Source: Clostridium_F caseinilyticum
GTDB lineage: Bacteria; Bacillota; Clostridia; Clostridiales; Clostridiaceae
NCBI RefSeq assembly: GCF_046127645.1
Contig: NZ_CP175919.1
DNA: 64,000 nucleotides
Reading direction: 5' to 3' (one strand)
Below the pieces are notes generated by a model, which was given only the letters and a program-made list of their open reading frames with translations, was not told the DNA's origin and searched no databases. A program made the position numbers and the translations under genes. This document shows, piece after piece, positions 8,443-17,431 of the stretch (the stretch's first letter is position 1; the number at the start of each line of letters is the position of its first letter).

Positions 8443-9033
8443 TTATAATTTATAAACTTTTATTACATCAGATGACACTTTAAATTCGCTATTTATAAAT
8501 TGTTTTATTTTGCCTTCTCCTTCAAAGGTTTTTTTATCTTCTTTTCCATTTTCGTTATTGCCAATATTTATTTTGCTTACTTTTTTAATTTTTTCTATTT
8601 TGTTATCTTTTACGCCTACATCCATAGATTTTATTTCTAAATTATTTTTTTCTTCATCATAAACAATTTTTACATTTACCTCATATTTGTTTTCTGGAAA
8701 TTTTTCTTCCAATTTCTTTTTAGTTTGTGTTTCAAGATTAACTTTAAAATTATTTAAAGTTTCCTCTCTGTTCTTTTTTTTGTATTTATCAAAGTCATTT
8801 TTATATTCCATATTATTAAAGGAAGCTGTAGCTTTTTCTGCATACTGTGATATATTATAATCTTTATTAAATATTTTTATTATTGGATTCAATATTACAG
8901 TTATTAATATTAATCCAAGAACAAATTTGCCGTACTTTTTTATATTATTTTTAGGTAACAGCATCTCTATGGCAGTTATAAAAAATACTGCTACAGCTAT
9001 ATTAGTTATCCACTCTTTTAACCATTGGAGCAA
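8443..9033 (-). CDS. spoIIIAF: Stage III sporulation protein AF
   Basis: 196 residues with two N-terminal membrane segments (about 10-26 and 36-53; WITNIAVAVFFITAIEMLLP, then GKFVLGLILITVILNPI, a typical SpoIIIAF sequence) and a charged extracytoplasmic domain that may have a ring-building fold. It is a component of the mother-cell SpoIIIA complex. It sits in the standard place between AE and AG. Confidence 0.92.
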   Translation of the reverse strand: MLQWLKEWITNIAVAVFFITAIEMLLPKNNIKKYGKFVLGLILITVILNPIIKIFNKDYNISQYAEKATASFNNMEYKNDFDKYKKKNREETLNNFKVNLETQTKKKLEEKFPENKYEVNVKIVYDEEKNNLEIKSMDVGVKDNKIEKIKKVSKINIGNNENGKEDKKTFEGEGKIKQFINSEFKVSSDVIKVYKL

Positions 9034-9068
9034 ATTACAATCACCCCTTTATAAAGTTATATTTTAAA

Positions 9069-10232
9069 TTATGTTCCCATGAATACCTTTCCTGCAGAAG
9101 CCAGTATGGCTATCATTATAAAAAACATTACAGATACACATATCAAACAAGATAATATAAGTATTAATGAGTCTCCTGCTGCTCCTATAGAATTTACAAG
9201 TCTACTATCACTTATGGGTTCTATTAAAGCTGCTGCCATTTTATACATAAAAGCCATTATTAAAAGCTTTATAGCAGGAATTAAAAGCATAGCTACTATT
9301 ACAATGAGCCCTAAAGTACTTATAGAGTTCTTTAAAAGTAATGAATAACCAGCTACAGTAGAAATAGCATCAGATAAACATTTTCCTACTACTGGAACAA
9401 AATTATCCACGGCATATTTAGCCGTTTTAACAGTTACTTGATCCATAGCTTTAGAAGTTATTCCTCTTATAGTAACTACTCCTACAAATACTGTCATTAC
9501 AATACCTTGAGTCCAAAGAGCTACTTGATTTAATAACTTTGTTAGTTTGTTTATCTTATAATCCTCTGAGAGATTGTCTACAAACTGCAAAACAAAAGTC
9601 ATACATATTAATGGAATTATAAATTTTGAAAATATATTAGCACTTATATTTATAGTTCCTATTATTATAGGATCTAGCATTGTAGCTTCTACAATACCTC
9701 CTATTGAAGCTATAAGCATTACTAGAATTGGTATTAAAGCCATCATAAAATCTGTCATCTTATTTATAGTATCTCTAGCTATATTAACTCCTAAATAAAA
9801 GCTTCTAGCTAATATTATTATGATTAATGCATAACAGGCAAAATAAGCTATATCAGATAAGGTTTCATTACTAAAAGCTTTTTGTAAATTATTCAGCAAA
9901 GCGCATATTATAGCCACCATAATTAAAAGACCAATTAATTTTAAGGAAGCTGCTATTTCTTTAAATACATATGTAGTTATAGCTTTTGCTGCTTTTTTTA
10001 TAGAAATATTGCTTTCTCCCTTTTCCATAAAGTTTTTTACATAATCTTTAGCATTTATATCTTTTAAAATCTCATATTGATTTTTCATATTTGATATATA
10101 ATCATATAGTTTCTCTATTTCTTTATTATCTTCTTTTATTTCATTATGCTGGCTAGGTGCGGCTTGTACATTGAAACATAAAATGATCACAAATAAAAAC
10201 GTTAATAAAGTAGTCATTAAACTTTTTTTCAT
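9069..10232 (-). CDS. spoIIIAE: Stage III sporulation protein AE
   Basis: 387 residues: a cleavable-looking signal peptide (MKKSLMTTLLTFLFVIILCFNVQAA), a soluble segment to about residue 85, then about seven or eight membrane segments. Family signatures include IPILVMLIASIGG and DPIIIGTINISANIFSKFIIPL. It is the polytopic core of the SpoIIIA complex needed for forespore sigma-G activity. Its start is 8 nt after the stop of spoIIIAD. Confidence 0.95.
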   Translation of the reverse strand: MKKSLMTTLLTFLFVIILCFNVQAAPSQHNEIKEDNKEIEKLYDYISNMKNQYEILKDINAKDYVKNFMEKGESNISIKKAAKAITTYVFKEIAASLKLIGLLIMVAIICALLNNLQKAFSNETLSDIAYFACYALIIIILARSFYLGVNIARDTINKMTDFMMALIPILVMLIASIGGIVEATMLDPIIIGTINISANIFSKFIIPLICMTFVLQFVDNLSEDYKINKLTKLLNQVALWTQGIVMTVFVGVVTIRGITSKAMDQVTVKTAKYAVDNFVPVVGKCLSDAISTVAGYSLLLKNSISTLGLIVIVAMLLIPAIKLLIMAFMYKMAAALIEPISDSRLVNSIGAAGDSLILILSCLICVSVMFFIMIAILASAGKVFMGT

Positions 10233-10240
10233 TTTCTCAC

Positions 10241-10624
10241 CTACATAATCTTTAAAATGGATTGAAGCACTGCCATAAGTATAGGTATGGCAAGTCCAAG
10301 TATTAGTATCTTACCAGCAAATTCTACTTTTGATGCTAAGCTATTTTCTCCTGCATCTTTGCATATTTCACTACAAAAAGTAGCTAAATAAGCTATTCCT
10401 AATATTTTAAAAACTGTAGTCAAATATATAAAATCTATATTAGTTTTTGAAGCTAGTTGCTGCATAAATTGAAGTATAGCTGTTATTTTAGATGTCAAAA
10501 ATAAGAATATTAAAACTCCTGCTGCAATACTTATCTGAACTGCTAAATCATCTCTTCTTCCTTTAAATATTAGTATTAAAAATAGTGAAATAAATGCAAA
10601 GGCTACTATTTTAATGATTTCCAT
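10241..10624 (-). CDS. spoIIIAD: Stage III sporulation protein AD
   Basis: 127 residues, three to four membrane segments. Family blocks are FLFLTSKITAILQFMQQLA and YLTTVFKILGIAYLATFCSE plus ICKDAGENSLASKVEFAGKI. It belongs to the AC/AD family of small membrane proteins in the sporulation channel. An SD (GGAGGG) precedes the ATG. Confidence 0.94.
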   Translation of the reverse strand: MEIIKIVAFAFISLFLILIFKGRRDDLAVQISIAAGVLIFLFLTSKITAILQFMQQLASKTNIDFIYLTTVFKILGIAYLATFCSEICKDAGENSLASKVEFAGKILILGLAIPILMAVLQSILKIM

Positions 10625-10650
10625 TTTTCCCTCCTAAGCCTTAGCATATT

Positions 10651-10848
10651 TTAAATTTGAAACATAGTTTTTACTGCATTAAATAATTTATTTATTAAAT
10701 TTATTACCATCATAAGTATTACAACTATGCCTGCTAAATTAGTCACCACTGCATAATCGTCTTTACCACTAGACTTTAATATTTTGTCTAAAATTATAAC
10801 TAGTATACTCACTCCCGCTATCTTAAAAATCAATTCTATGTCTAGCAT
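10651..10848 (-). CDS. spoIIIAC: Stage III sporulation protein AC
   Basis: 65 residues with two membrane segments (about 6-24 and 33-58) around the conserved block LKSSGKDDYAVVTNLAGIVV. Length is exactly in the SpoIIIAC range. It is a small membrane component of the SpoIIIA channel, paralogous to SpoIIIAD. A strong SD (AAGGGGG) precedes the ATG. Confidence 0.94.
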   Translation of the reverse strand: MLDIELIFKIAGVSILVIILDKILKSSGKDDYAVVTNLAGIVVILMMVINLINKLFNAVKTMFQI

Positions 10849-10888
10849 GTTATACCCCCTTTTGCCCTATATATTTTCTTATGCTCTT

Positions 10889-11431
10889 TTATATAAATAT
10901 AATTACCAATACCGCTCCTATGGAAAATCCTAAATATCTATACATTTTCATATTTTTTATCATAATTTCATCTGCTCTATTACTTTGTTTTTTTAAATTG
11001 TAAAGAGTTAATTCCATTATGTCTTCATGCCCTTTGGGGTCCCATTGTCCTAAATTTTTAGATAAATCTAGTATTATATTTATATCTTCCTCTTCTAATG
11101 CCATATTGTTTTTTTCTTCTAAAAAAACTTTAGTAAAAGCCTCATAAATGCTATTAACCTGGTTTTTGTAGAGCATATTAGATATTTTCTCAAACAAAGT
11201 ACTTATAGGCTTTTTACTTTTTAAAGATATATTCATTAATATATCTGGTATGGAAGTATAGGTATAAGTTATCTCATTTTTTAGTTCACTTACACATCTT
11301 TCTAACTCTAAGAGCTCATCTCTTCTATATTTAAATTTATTAGCAGTAGTTATTCCCCAATATAAACTTCCAACAAAAATCAATAGACTTCCTAAAATTT
11401 TAAACATAGTTTTGTACACTCCTATTTTCAA
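10889..11431 (-). CDS. spoIIIAB: Stage III sporulation protein AB
   Basis: 180 residues: membrane segments at both ends (about 9-27 and 165-180) and a cytoplasmic helical domain between them, with the block KYRRDELLELERCVSELKNEITYT and, near the end, RYLGFSIGAVLVIIFI. The fold resembles GspF-type platform proteins. It lies 11 nt after spoIIIAA. A shorter start at the Met nine codons in is possible. Confidence 0.93.
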   Translation of the reverse strand: MKIGVYKTMFKILGSLLIFVGSLYWGITTANKFKYRRDELLELERCVSELKNEITYTYTSIPDILMNISLKSKKPISTLFEKISNMLYKNQVNSIYEAFTKVFLEEKNNMALEEEDINIILDLSKNLGQWDPKGHEDIMELTLYNLKKQSNRADEIMIKNMKMYRYLGFSIGAVLVIIFI

Positions 11432-11442
11432 GAAAAGTTTTA

Positions 11443-12375
11443 TTAAATTATTCTACAGTAAAGTTTATTTTTTTTATTGAAATCATACACATATTCTAAA
11501 GTTCCTATAGATTTTTTACAGCTTAAAACTATAGCTCTTTTGAAAACTTTATTTTCTACTATTTCTTTAAATACAGGTCTATTATAAACGTCTTCTACTC
11601 CAAATCCATGTATAGTTGTTATTAAATTGACTCCTGAATTTAAAGCAATAAGTATACTTTCTATATCTTTATATGTTCCTATTTCATCACAAATTATTAC
11701 TTCTGGAGCCATACTTCTTATAGCCATTACTATACCTTCACTTTTAGGACAATTATCTAAAACATCAGTTCTTAAGCCTACATCTAATTGCGGAACACCA
11801 TTATAGCTTCCAGCTATTTCACTTCTTTCATCTATAATGGATACCTTTTGGCCTTTTAAATTCAGCAAATCCATTCCATCAGATATTTTTTTAGATATAT
11901 CCCTTATTATGGTTGTTTTCCCGCATTTAGGTGGAGAAATTATTATTGTATTTAGAACATGTCCATTTTCTACTATATAAGGCATAACTAATTTTGATGC
12001 ATTATATATTTCTCTGCATATTCTTATGTTTAAAGAACTTATATCCCTTATAGTTTTAACTTTACCCCCATCTATTACACATCTACCACATATTCCTACT
12101 CTATGGCCACCTTTTATAGTAAGATATCCCTGTTTTATTTCTTCTTCAAAACTATAAATAGAGTAATTACTCATTCTTTGAACTATAGACATTATATCTT
12201 CTTTTTTTATTTTATAAGATGTAATTCTTTCTTCATTCCCTAGTTGAAAACATATAGGCTTTCCTATTTTAAATCTTATTTCTTGAAGTTTATCTACTTC
12301 ATCTAAATCACATATTAATTTACTTATATGATTGGGAAGTATATTTAAGATTTCTTTTGTATACAAATTTATCAT
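11443..12375 (-). CDS. spoIIIAA: Stage III sporulation protein AA (ATPase)
   Basis: 310 residues, first gene of the spoIIIA operon. The C-terminal ATPase domain has Walker A PPKCGKTT (about residues 148-155), Walker B VIICDEIG and the block GVPQLDVGLRTDVLDNCPKSEG, in the family of secretion ATPases. It is thought to energise assembly or transport through the mother-cell channel. The operon is normally sigma-E dependent. GAATAATT and GATATTTT upstream only weakly resemble a sigma-E promoter. The SD AAAGGAG precedes the ATG. Confidence 0.96.
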   Translation of the reverse strand: MINLYTKEILNILPNHISKLICDLDEVDKLQEIRFKIGKPICFQLGNEERITSYKIKKEDIMSIVQRMSNYSIYSFEEEIKQGYLTIKGGHRVGICGRCVIDGGKVKTIRDISSLNIRICREIYNASKLVMPYIVENGHVLNTIIISPPKCGKTTIIRDISKKISDGMDLLNLKGQKVSIIDERSEIAGSYNGVPQLDVGLRTDVLDNCPKSEGIVMAIRSMAPEVIICDEIGTYKDIESILIALNSGVNLITTIHGFGVEDVYNRPVFKEIVENKVFKRAIVLSCKKSIGTLEYVYDFNKKNKLYCRII

Positions 12376-12507
12376 CTCCTTTCTTTATAAAATATCTATT
12401 TCAAACTTAACAAAATTATTCCAAAAACTTTATTAAAATAATTATTTAATATATATTAGATTAGTTTTTAAGATTATTTAGTAATGTATATGCTATAATT
12501 TTTTGCA

Positions 12508-12551
12508 TAAAAAAAACACCTTATAAGATTAAAATCTTACAAGGTGTTTTT
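12508..12551 (-). terminator. Strong rho-independent terminator after the zinc-ribbon gene
   Basis: AAACACCTTATAAGATT and AATCTTACAAGGTGTTT form a long stem, with T8 on the minus strand after it. It directly abuts the stop of the gene at 12552 and insulates the efp side from spoIIIA. The flanking T-rich ends suggest it can also work on the plus strand. Confidence 0.85.
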
Positions 12552-12971
12552 CTAATCATTTTTATTTCTTAAATCTTCACATTCATAGTCACAACTACAC
12601 ATATTATTTAAGGATATTTCTTTGTGGCAATTTGGACAACAAATATTTCCTTTACCCCCAAATACATCTTTATCAATATAGATGGTTTCATCACACATAG
12701 GACATTCTATTCCTACAAAATCATTTAGAAAATCTTCTTCTTCATCCTCATCATAAAAATCTTCTTGAAGGGAAAGTAAATCTTGATCTATAGTATCTAC
12801 ATATTCTTGTATTACACTTTGAGATTCTTTCATATCTTCAACTTCATAAGCTATATCTTCTAATATATCAGACATAACAGAAATTATTCTTCCTTCTTTA
12901 CTATCCTCTTTAACTTCTAGTCCTTCTATAAGACCTTTTAAATAGGATACTTTTGAAGTAATAGATTTCAC
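12552..12971 (-). CDS. CD1247-type zinc-ribbon protein
   Basis: 139 residues. The N-terminal half is helical and acidic (VSYLKGLIEGLEVKEDSKEG, then a coiled segment ending in LLSLQEDFYDEDEEED) and matches what I know of clostridial proteins named after C. difficile CD1247. The C-terminus is a zinc ribbon with CPMC (near 100) and CCPNC (near 121), followed by a CSC-x3-C tail. The function is unknown. A structural or regulatory role is possible, but nothing here shows DNA binding. It has its own terminator and sits between efp and the spoIIIA operon. Confidence 0.75.
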   Translation of the reverse strand: MKSITSKVSYLKGLIEGLEVKEDSKEGRIISVMSDILEDIAYEVEDMKESQSVIQEYVDTIDQDLLSLQEDFYDEDEEEDFLNDFVGIECPMCDETIYIDKDVFGGKGNICCPNCHKEISLNNMCSCDYECEDLRNKND

Positions 12972-13011
12972 AAAATCACATCCTTACAAATTATACTACT
13001 TATAGTATAGA

Positions 13012-13569
13012 CTAAACTCTTTCCATGTATTCACCAGTTCTTGTATCTACTCTGATAGTTTCTCCTTCATTTACGAATAATGGAACTTGAATTGTAGCTC
13101 CAGTTTCTAATGTTGCTGGTTTCATTACATTACTAGTAGTATTTCCTTTTGCACCTGGTTCTGTATGAGATATAACTAATTCAACAAAGTTTGGTGCTTC
13201 TACTGAGAAAGCTTCTCCTTTAAAGAATTTTATTGTAGCAAACATATTTTCTTTTAAGAATTTTATAGCTTCTTCAACTTTATCATAATTTAATGGAATT
13301 TGTTCAAAAGTTTCTTGATCCATAAAGTAGTATAATTCTCCATCAGTATATAAATATTGCATTTCTTTTCTTTCAATAACTGCTTCTTGAAGTTTTGCAG
13401 TTGGATTAAAAGTTGTTTCTGTTACAGCTCCAGTTATGGCATTCTTTAATTTTGTTCTTACGAAAGCCGCTCCTTTACCTGGTTTTACGTGTAAGAACTC
13501 TACAACTACATATACTTGTCCATCTTGTTCAAAAGTAGTTCCTTTTCTTAAATCTCCTGCTGATATCAT
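13012..13569 (-). CDS. efp: Elongation factor P
   Basis: 185 residues, full EF-P length with three OB-type domains. The conserved loop VKPGKGAAFVRTK carries the lysine at the position modified in other bacteria, and the C-terminal signature IRVDTRTGEYMERV is intact. EF-P relieves ribosome stalling at polyproline. The SD GGAGGG precedes the ATG. In Firmicutes efp often lies just upstream of spoIIIA, as here. Confidence 0.97.
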   Translation of the reverse strand: MISAGDLRKGTTFEQDGQVYVVVEFLHVKPGKGAAFVRTKLKNAITGAVTETTFNPTAKLQEAVIERKEMQYLYTDGELYYFMDQETFEQIPLNYDKVEEAIKFLKENMFATIKFFKGEAFSVEAPNFVELVISHTEPGAKGNTTSNVMKPATLETGATIQVPLFVNEGETIRVDTRTGEYMERV

Positions 13570-13655
13570 TTATGTATCCCTCCAAAACTAAATATTCCTT
13601 TTTATATTATAACCTTTGTAAGGCCTTATATACCAAATTTTTATATAACACAATA

Positions 13656-14099
13656 TTATTTATTATTTACTAAATTATTTAAAATAAATTCTATAGCCAT
13701 TATATATCCATAATACCCAAAACCGCTAATAACTCCTAAGGAAGCTTCTGCAGTAACAGATTTTTTTCTATATTCTTCTCTTTTATATATATTACTTAAG
13801 TGAACTTCCACTACGGGTATAACAATACTTCTTATAGCATCTAATATGGCTATACTATAATGAGAATAGGCTGCGGGATTTATAACTATAGCATTATATT
13901 TTTGTTCTGATTCGATTATTTTATTAATAATTTTTCCTTCTTCATTACTTTGAAAAAAATCTATTTTTAAATTTTCATTTTTAAAATGTGATTCTATTTT
14001 TGAGTTTACATCTTCCAAAGTAATGTTGCCATATATATCTGGCTCTCTTTTACCCAATAAATTTAAATTAGGGCCGTTAATGATCAATATATTATTCAC
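13656..14099 (-). CDS. aroQ: 3-dehydroquinate dehydratase, type II
   Basis: 147 residues, type II dehydroquinase. NGPNLNLLGKREPDIYG carries the catalytic Arg/Tyr loop, NEEGKIINKI the substrate site, INPAAYSHYSIAILDAI the catalytic His region, and EVHLSNIYKREEYRKKS the second conserved block. It performs the third step of the shikimate pathway. It follows aroK on the same strand, so two shikimate steps are paired. Confidence 0.96.
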   Translation of the reverse strand: MNNILIINGPNLNLLGKREPDIYGNITLEDVNSKIESHFKNENLKIDFFQSNEEGKIINKIIESEQKYNAIVINPAAYSHYSIAILDAIRSIVIPVVEVHLSNIYKREEYRKKSVTAEASLGVISGFGYYGYIMAIEFILNNLVNNK

Positions 14100-14187
14100 T
14101 TTTAAAGCCTTCTCCTTTTTAATGATACTACATACTATGCTGTCCTATATAATACTCAAACAATGATATTTTATCAAAACTTCACTT

Positions 14188-14221
14188 TATTTGCAAATAA
14201 TATTATGGTTATTTGCAAATA
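14188..14221. repeat. Two copies of a 12-bp palindrome between aroK and aroQ
   Basis: TATTTGCAAATA occurs at 14188-14199 and 14210-14221, each copy a perfect palindrome, 22 bp apart centre to centre (two helical turns). The pair can also fold into one hairpin with a T-rich flank. It could be a twin operator for aroQ or a hairpin after aroK. Confidence 0.5.
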
Positions 14222-14226
14222 TTTTT

Positions 14227-14781
14227 TCATAAAATACACATATTGTTATTTTTTTCTTTTATATACTTCCATTTTTTATACTCTTTTATAATTGCAATTA
14301 GGCTTTCTTCTTGGTTTGTATTATATATTGTAGTATGAGCTTTTTCATAAATCTCTATTCTATCTTTATACATTTCTTCTAAAAGTTTTGTATTATGATT
14401 TTTCAAAAGAGGTCTTGTGTTATTTTTCTTTTCATTCATTCTTTGGATTAGTTCTTTTAATGAAACCTTAAGATACACAGTAAACCCAATATCTTTTAGC
14501 TTATATATATTACCATTATGTATAGGAAGACCACCACCTGTAGATATAATTTTGTTTTTTTCTTCTTTTAATCTATTTATGACTTCTAATTCCTTTTTTC
14601 TAAAATAGTCTTCTCCATATAGTGTAAATATTTCATTTATACTTTTGCCTTCCGCTATTTCTATCAATGTATCTGTATCTATAAGATCATATTTTAAAGT
14701 TTTGCTAAGTTTCTTACCTAAGGTGCTTTTCCCACTTAAAGGCATACCTATCAAAATAATATTTTCCAATTCCACCACCAT
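14227..14781 (-). CDS. aroK: Shikimate kinase
   Basis: 184 residues, slightly longer than the usual 165-175 because of a Lys/Asn-rich tail. P-loop GMPLSGKSTLGKKLSK is near residue 12, the shikimate-binding region includes DTDTLIEIAEGKS, and ISTGGGLP is the conserved Gly-rich loop. It phosphorylates shikimate before chorismate synthesis. The ATG at 14781 has a poor SD. An in-frame TTG at 14769 sits after GGTGGTGG and could be the true start. Confidence 0.93.
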   Translation of the reverse strand: MVVELENIILIGMPLSGKSTLGKKLSKTLKYDLIDTDTLIEIAEGKSINEIFTLYGEDYFRKKELEVINRLKEEKNKIISTGGGLPIHNGNIYKLKDIGFTVYLKVSLKELIQRMNEKKNNTRPLLKNHNTKLLEEMYKDRIEIYEKAHTTIYNTNQEESLIAIIKEYKKWKYIKEKNNNMCIL

Positions 14782-14915
14782 CTTTACTAAAAATTATGTT
14801 TTTAATTTTTTAAAAACATATATACCAATAATCTATTATAAACATAAACTCTTAAACTTTATTATGCATGAATTTAAATTATACACAAATTATTTTTAAA
14901 GAAAGTTTTAATTCA

Positions 14916-15389
14916 TTAATTTAAATTTTTACTATATTCTAATGTAATATCTATTTGTTTCTCTTCATTATCGTTAATACTACTATCTTTTTTATCACTT
15001 TCATCAATGTTATTTTCTATTTTCGTGTTATTTATACTTAAATTTTTGATACTTTTAAAATGCTTTGAAGAATTTACACTATTAAAAAATTCTTTTAATT
15101 CTTCTTTATTTCCATAATATTTTAAATTTACATATATATTATTCTTTTCATCTTCTATACTTTTAACGCTAACATAAGGTTTTTCACTTAACTTTTCTAA
15201 AATATAAGCACAATCTATATTTTTAGTAGTATTACTATTCTCAACTTTTGTAAGTAAATTATTTTTTTCTTCTTTAATTAAAGTACTTTTGTTATTTAAG
15301 TTTATATTAAACAATATAATAATTGGAAGTATTAATAAATTTATTATAAAAATAAATTTATGCATATTCAATTTTTTCAATTTTATCAC
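14916..15389 (-). CDS. PilO-like type IV pilus assembly protein
   Basis: 157 residues: a basic start, one membrane segment (about 11-30) and an extracytoplasmic domain in which NNIYVNLKYYGNKEELKEFF resembles the beta-alpha core of PilO. The gene overlaps the upstream PilN-like gene by 4 nt. I assign it by size, topology and position after PilM- and PilN-like genes. Sequence alone is weak evidence because PilO proteins diverge strongly. Confidence 0.6.
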   Translation of the reverse strand: MIKLKKLNMHKFIFIINLLILPIIILFNINLNNKSTLIKEEKNNLLTKVENSNTTKNIDCAYILEKLSEKPYVSVKSIEDEKNNIYVNLKYYGNKEELKEFFNSVNSSKHFKSIKNLSINNTKIENNIDESDKKDSSINDNEEKQIDITLEYSKNLN

Positions 15390-15832
15390 TCCACAATAAA
15401 TTTAAATTTATAAAATTCTTCTTCTTTTTCTGGTGCATCTAAGCTTTTAATATTTATTTTTTTATTTTCTTCTAATAAATTTAATAAACTATAATAGTTA
15501 CGTAAATCTGAACATTTTCCTTCTAAGCTTGCTTTACCATCTTTTATATTAAAGCTGTCAACTACAATTCCTTCATTTATATTTTCATATAGATTTATAA
15601 AAAGAGTGTAGTTTCTATCTGTTTTATTATTATAATTATTATTTTTTTGCTTTTTTAAATTCAAGTTATAAATTTGTTTATTTATAGCATCTATATCTTT
15701 CCTATTTAATAATGCTTTATTGAAAAATATAACATTTATGGTTAATAAAATAATTATTAGTATCATATATTTTTTTATATCTTTTTTATGTGTACTTTCT
15801 ATATAACTTTCTGGTATAAAATTAATTTTCAA
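15386..15832 (-). CDS. PilN-like type IV pilus assembly protein
   Basis: 148 residues with the PilN layout: a short cytoplasmic tail starting MKINFIPESYI (PilN proteins often begin with an INLLP-like motif that docks to PilM), one membrane segment (about 22-40), a coiled stretch, then a small domain (VDSFNIKDGKASLEGKCSD) like the PilN fold. It overlaps the PilO-like gene by 4 nt. Confidence 0.68.
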   Translation of the reverse strand: MKINFIPESYIESTHKKDIKKYMILIIILLTINVIFFNKALLNRKDIDAINKQIYNLNLKKQKNNNYNNKTDRNYTLFINLYENINEGIVVDSFNIKDGKASLEGKCSDLRNYYSLLNLLEENKKINIKSLDAPEKEEEFYKFKFIVE

Positions 15833-15848
15833 TTTAACTTTCTCCTAA

Positions 15849-16565
15849 TTATATTATTTTTTTATAATCCCTTTCTTTAAATTTTTCTAAAGGAACAAAA
15901 TTATACTCTTTTAGTTCATCTTTTATAAAATCTTCTTCTACATTTATTCCGTATATAGTGTCTAAACTTATTTTTAATTCTTTTGCTTTTTTTAAAACCT
16001 TTTCTATTTTATTATGTTCTTCTTCTCCTTCATAAATAAAATTACTATAAATCAAATTATTTTCTGAATAAAGTATTATATATGTGTATTTTTTATGCTT
16101 AAATAGAAAAATATAATTTTTTTCTTTCATGTATTCTTTATATAGATTTAATACAGAGAACTGTATTGAATATATACCTTCTATATTTTTACACTCTAAC
16201 ATATATTTCTTTAGCATATTATTATTACCTATATTGATGCAAAAAATTATACTTTCCATACTGGTTTTATTTTTCTTTAAAATATCATAGCTATATAATA
16301 TATTGTCTATATCTCTAAATTCATATATTAATTCATTTTTTATTAATTCATTTATTTTATTTTTATTGTTTATCCTAGGTAATGTTATAAATTTAGCATA
16401 TACTCTTTCTCCCTCTAGTATTAGATATAATTTTCTTTTTTCCATATTAACTATTTTTATTATATTGTCTCCTATGATACTCTTTTGTTTTAATTTATTA
16501 AATTTAATATTCTTTAAACATACATTACTTTTATCCATTTCCAATAAATTAATATTTTTAAACAA
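15849..16565 (-). CDS. PilM-like cytoplasmic pilus assembly protein
   Basis: 238 residues, no membrane segment or signal. The stretch KFITLPRINNKNKINELIKN with FRDIDNILYSYDIL resembles the early part of PilM/GspL actin-like domains. It is shorter than typical PilM (about 350) and highly enriched in Lys, Asn and Ile. Position directly before PilN- and PilO-like genes and directly after the prepilin genes supports the call, which remains an inference. Confidence 0.58.
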   Translation of the reverse strand: MFKNINLLEMDKSNVCLKNIKFNKLKQKSIIGDNIIKIVNMEKRKLYLILEGERVYAKFITLPRINNKNKINELIKNELIYEFRDIDNILYSYDILKKNKTSMESIIFCINIGNNNMLKKYMLECKNIEGIYSIQFSVLNLYKEYMKEKNYIFLFKHKKYTYIILYSENNLIYSNFIYEGEEEHNKIEKVLKKAKELKISLDTIYGINVEEDFIKDELKEYNFVPLEKFKERDYKKII

Positions 16566-17012
16566 TTAATTACTCACTTTCCTTTCGTAGGATACATATT
16601 CCCTTTTATAAAATATATTAGAATCCTTAGTAGAAATTTTGTATTTTTCTTGCTTATAAAAAATTTTATTCTTATAATAATCTATTATTAGATCTCCATT
16701 ATAAAAGTAGGCTAAGGTATTATTAAAAGTAAATTTAAAATTATTATCTAAACTTCTTATAAACTCATTTATATTATCTGAGCTTATATTCTCTATATTT
16801 TCATAAAAAAACTTATCAATATAGGATAATATGTATTCCCTATCTTTTTGTACCCTGTTTATTTTACTTAAAGATTTAAGTTCTTTACCGCTATTTTGCC
16901 ATTTTATATTTTCCATTTTAAGTATAAATAAACTAGAAAACATACATAATCCCCCCATAAGCAGTGCATACAAAAGTATATACCCTTTTTTTATTCTTTT
17001 TTTATTAAACAT
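16566..17012 (-). CDS. Atypical prepilin-like protein (PilX/GspK-like)
   Basis: 148 residues. A class III-like leader ends in RIKKG, followed by YILLYALLMGGLCMFSSLF as the hydrophobic helix. The +5 position is Tyr, not the Glu normally conserved. GspK-type tip pseudopilins also lack that Glu. The C-terminal part is polar with several Tyr. It overlaps the preceding prepilin gene by 22 nt and abuts the PilM-like gene. Confidence 0.6.
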   Translation of the reverse strand: MFNKKRIKKGYILLYALLMGGLCMFSSLFILKMENIKWQNSGKELKSLSKINRVQKDREYILSYIDKFFYENIENISSDNINEFIRSLDNNFKFTFNNTLAYFYNGDLIIDYYKNKIFYKQEKYKISTKDSNIFYKREYVSYERKVSN

Positions 17013-17431
17013 CTTGTATATTCTTTACCTTTCTTTCCTACTATTTTTAAATGTATTACATTTCCATTTTCCTTTACATTAAATTCTTTTACACCTCTAC
17101 ATACATTATTAGTAGTAGGTGAATATTTATCACCATAGCTTATTATTATATTTCCAGTTCTATCTTTTCTTATATAGTCATATCCTTTATCATCATATCT
17201 TTCTATTTTTATAGAATCTCCTACCACCATTGATGAAGCTTCTCTATCTAAAATATGCTTTATAATATTAACAGTTTCTTCTATATAAATAGCTTCTAAT
17301 GCCTCTTCTCTTTTAATTTTGTAATTGCTTGTATATTTCACAGTTACTTTAATTATATAAAGAGATACTATAGACATAATTGATAACCCTATTAAAATTT
17401 CTATTATAGAAAATCCTTTCTTTTTTATCAT
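16991..17431 (-). CDS. Minor prepilin, PilW/GspJ-like
   Basis: 146 residues. The leader MIKKKG is followed by FSIIEILIGLSIMSIVSLYI: the processing site is G^F and Glu5 is present. The rest is a soluble pilin-like domain with DKGYDYIRKDRTGNIIISYG. It probably forms part of the priming tip complex with the neighbouring minor prepilins. It overlaps the upstream prepilin gene by 4 nt (ATGA). Confidence 0.75.
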   Translation of the reverse strand: MIKKKGFSIIEILIGLSIMSIVSLYIIKVTVKYTSNYKIKREEALEAIYIEETVNIIKHILDREASSMVVGDSIKIERYDDKGYDYIRKDRTGNIIISYGDKYSPTTNNVCRGVKEFNVKENGNVIHLKIVGKKGKEYTRCLIKKE

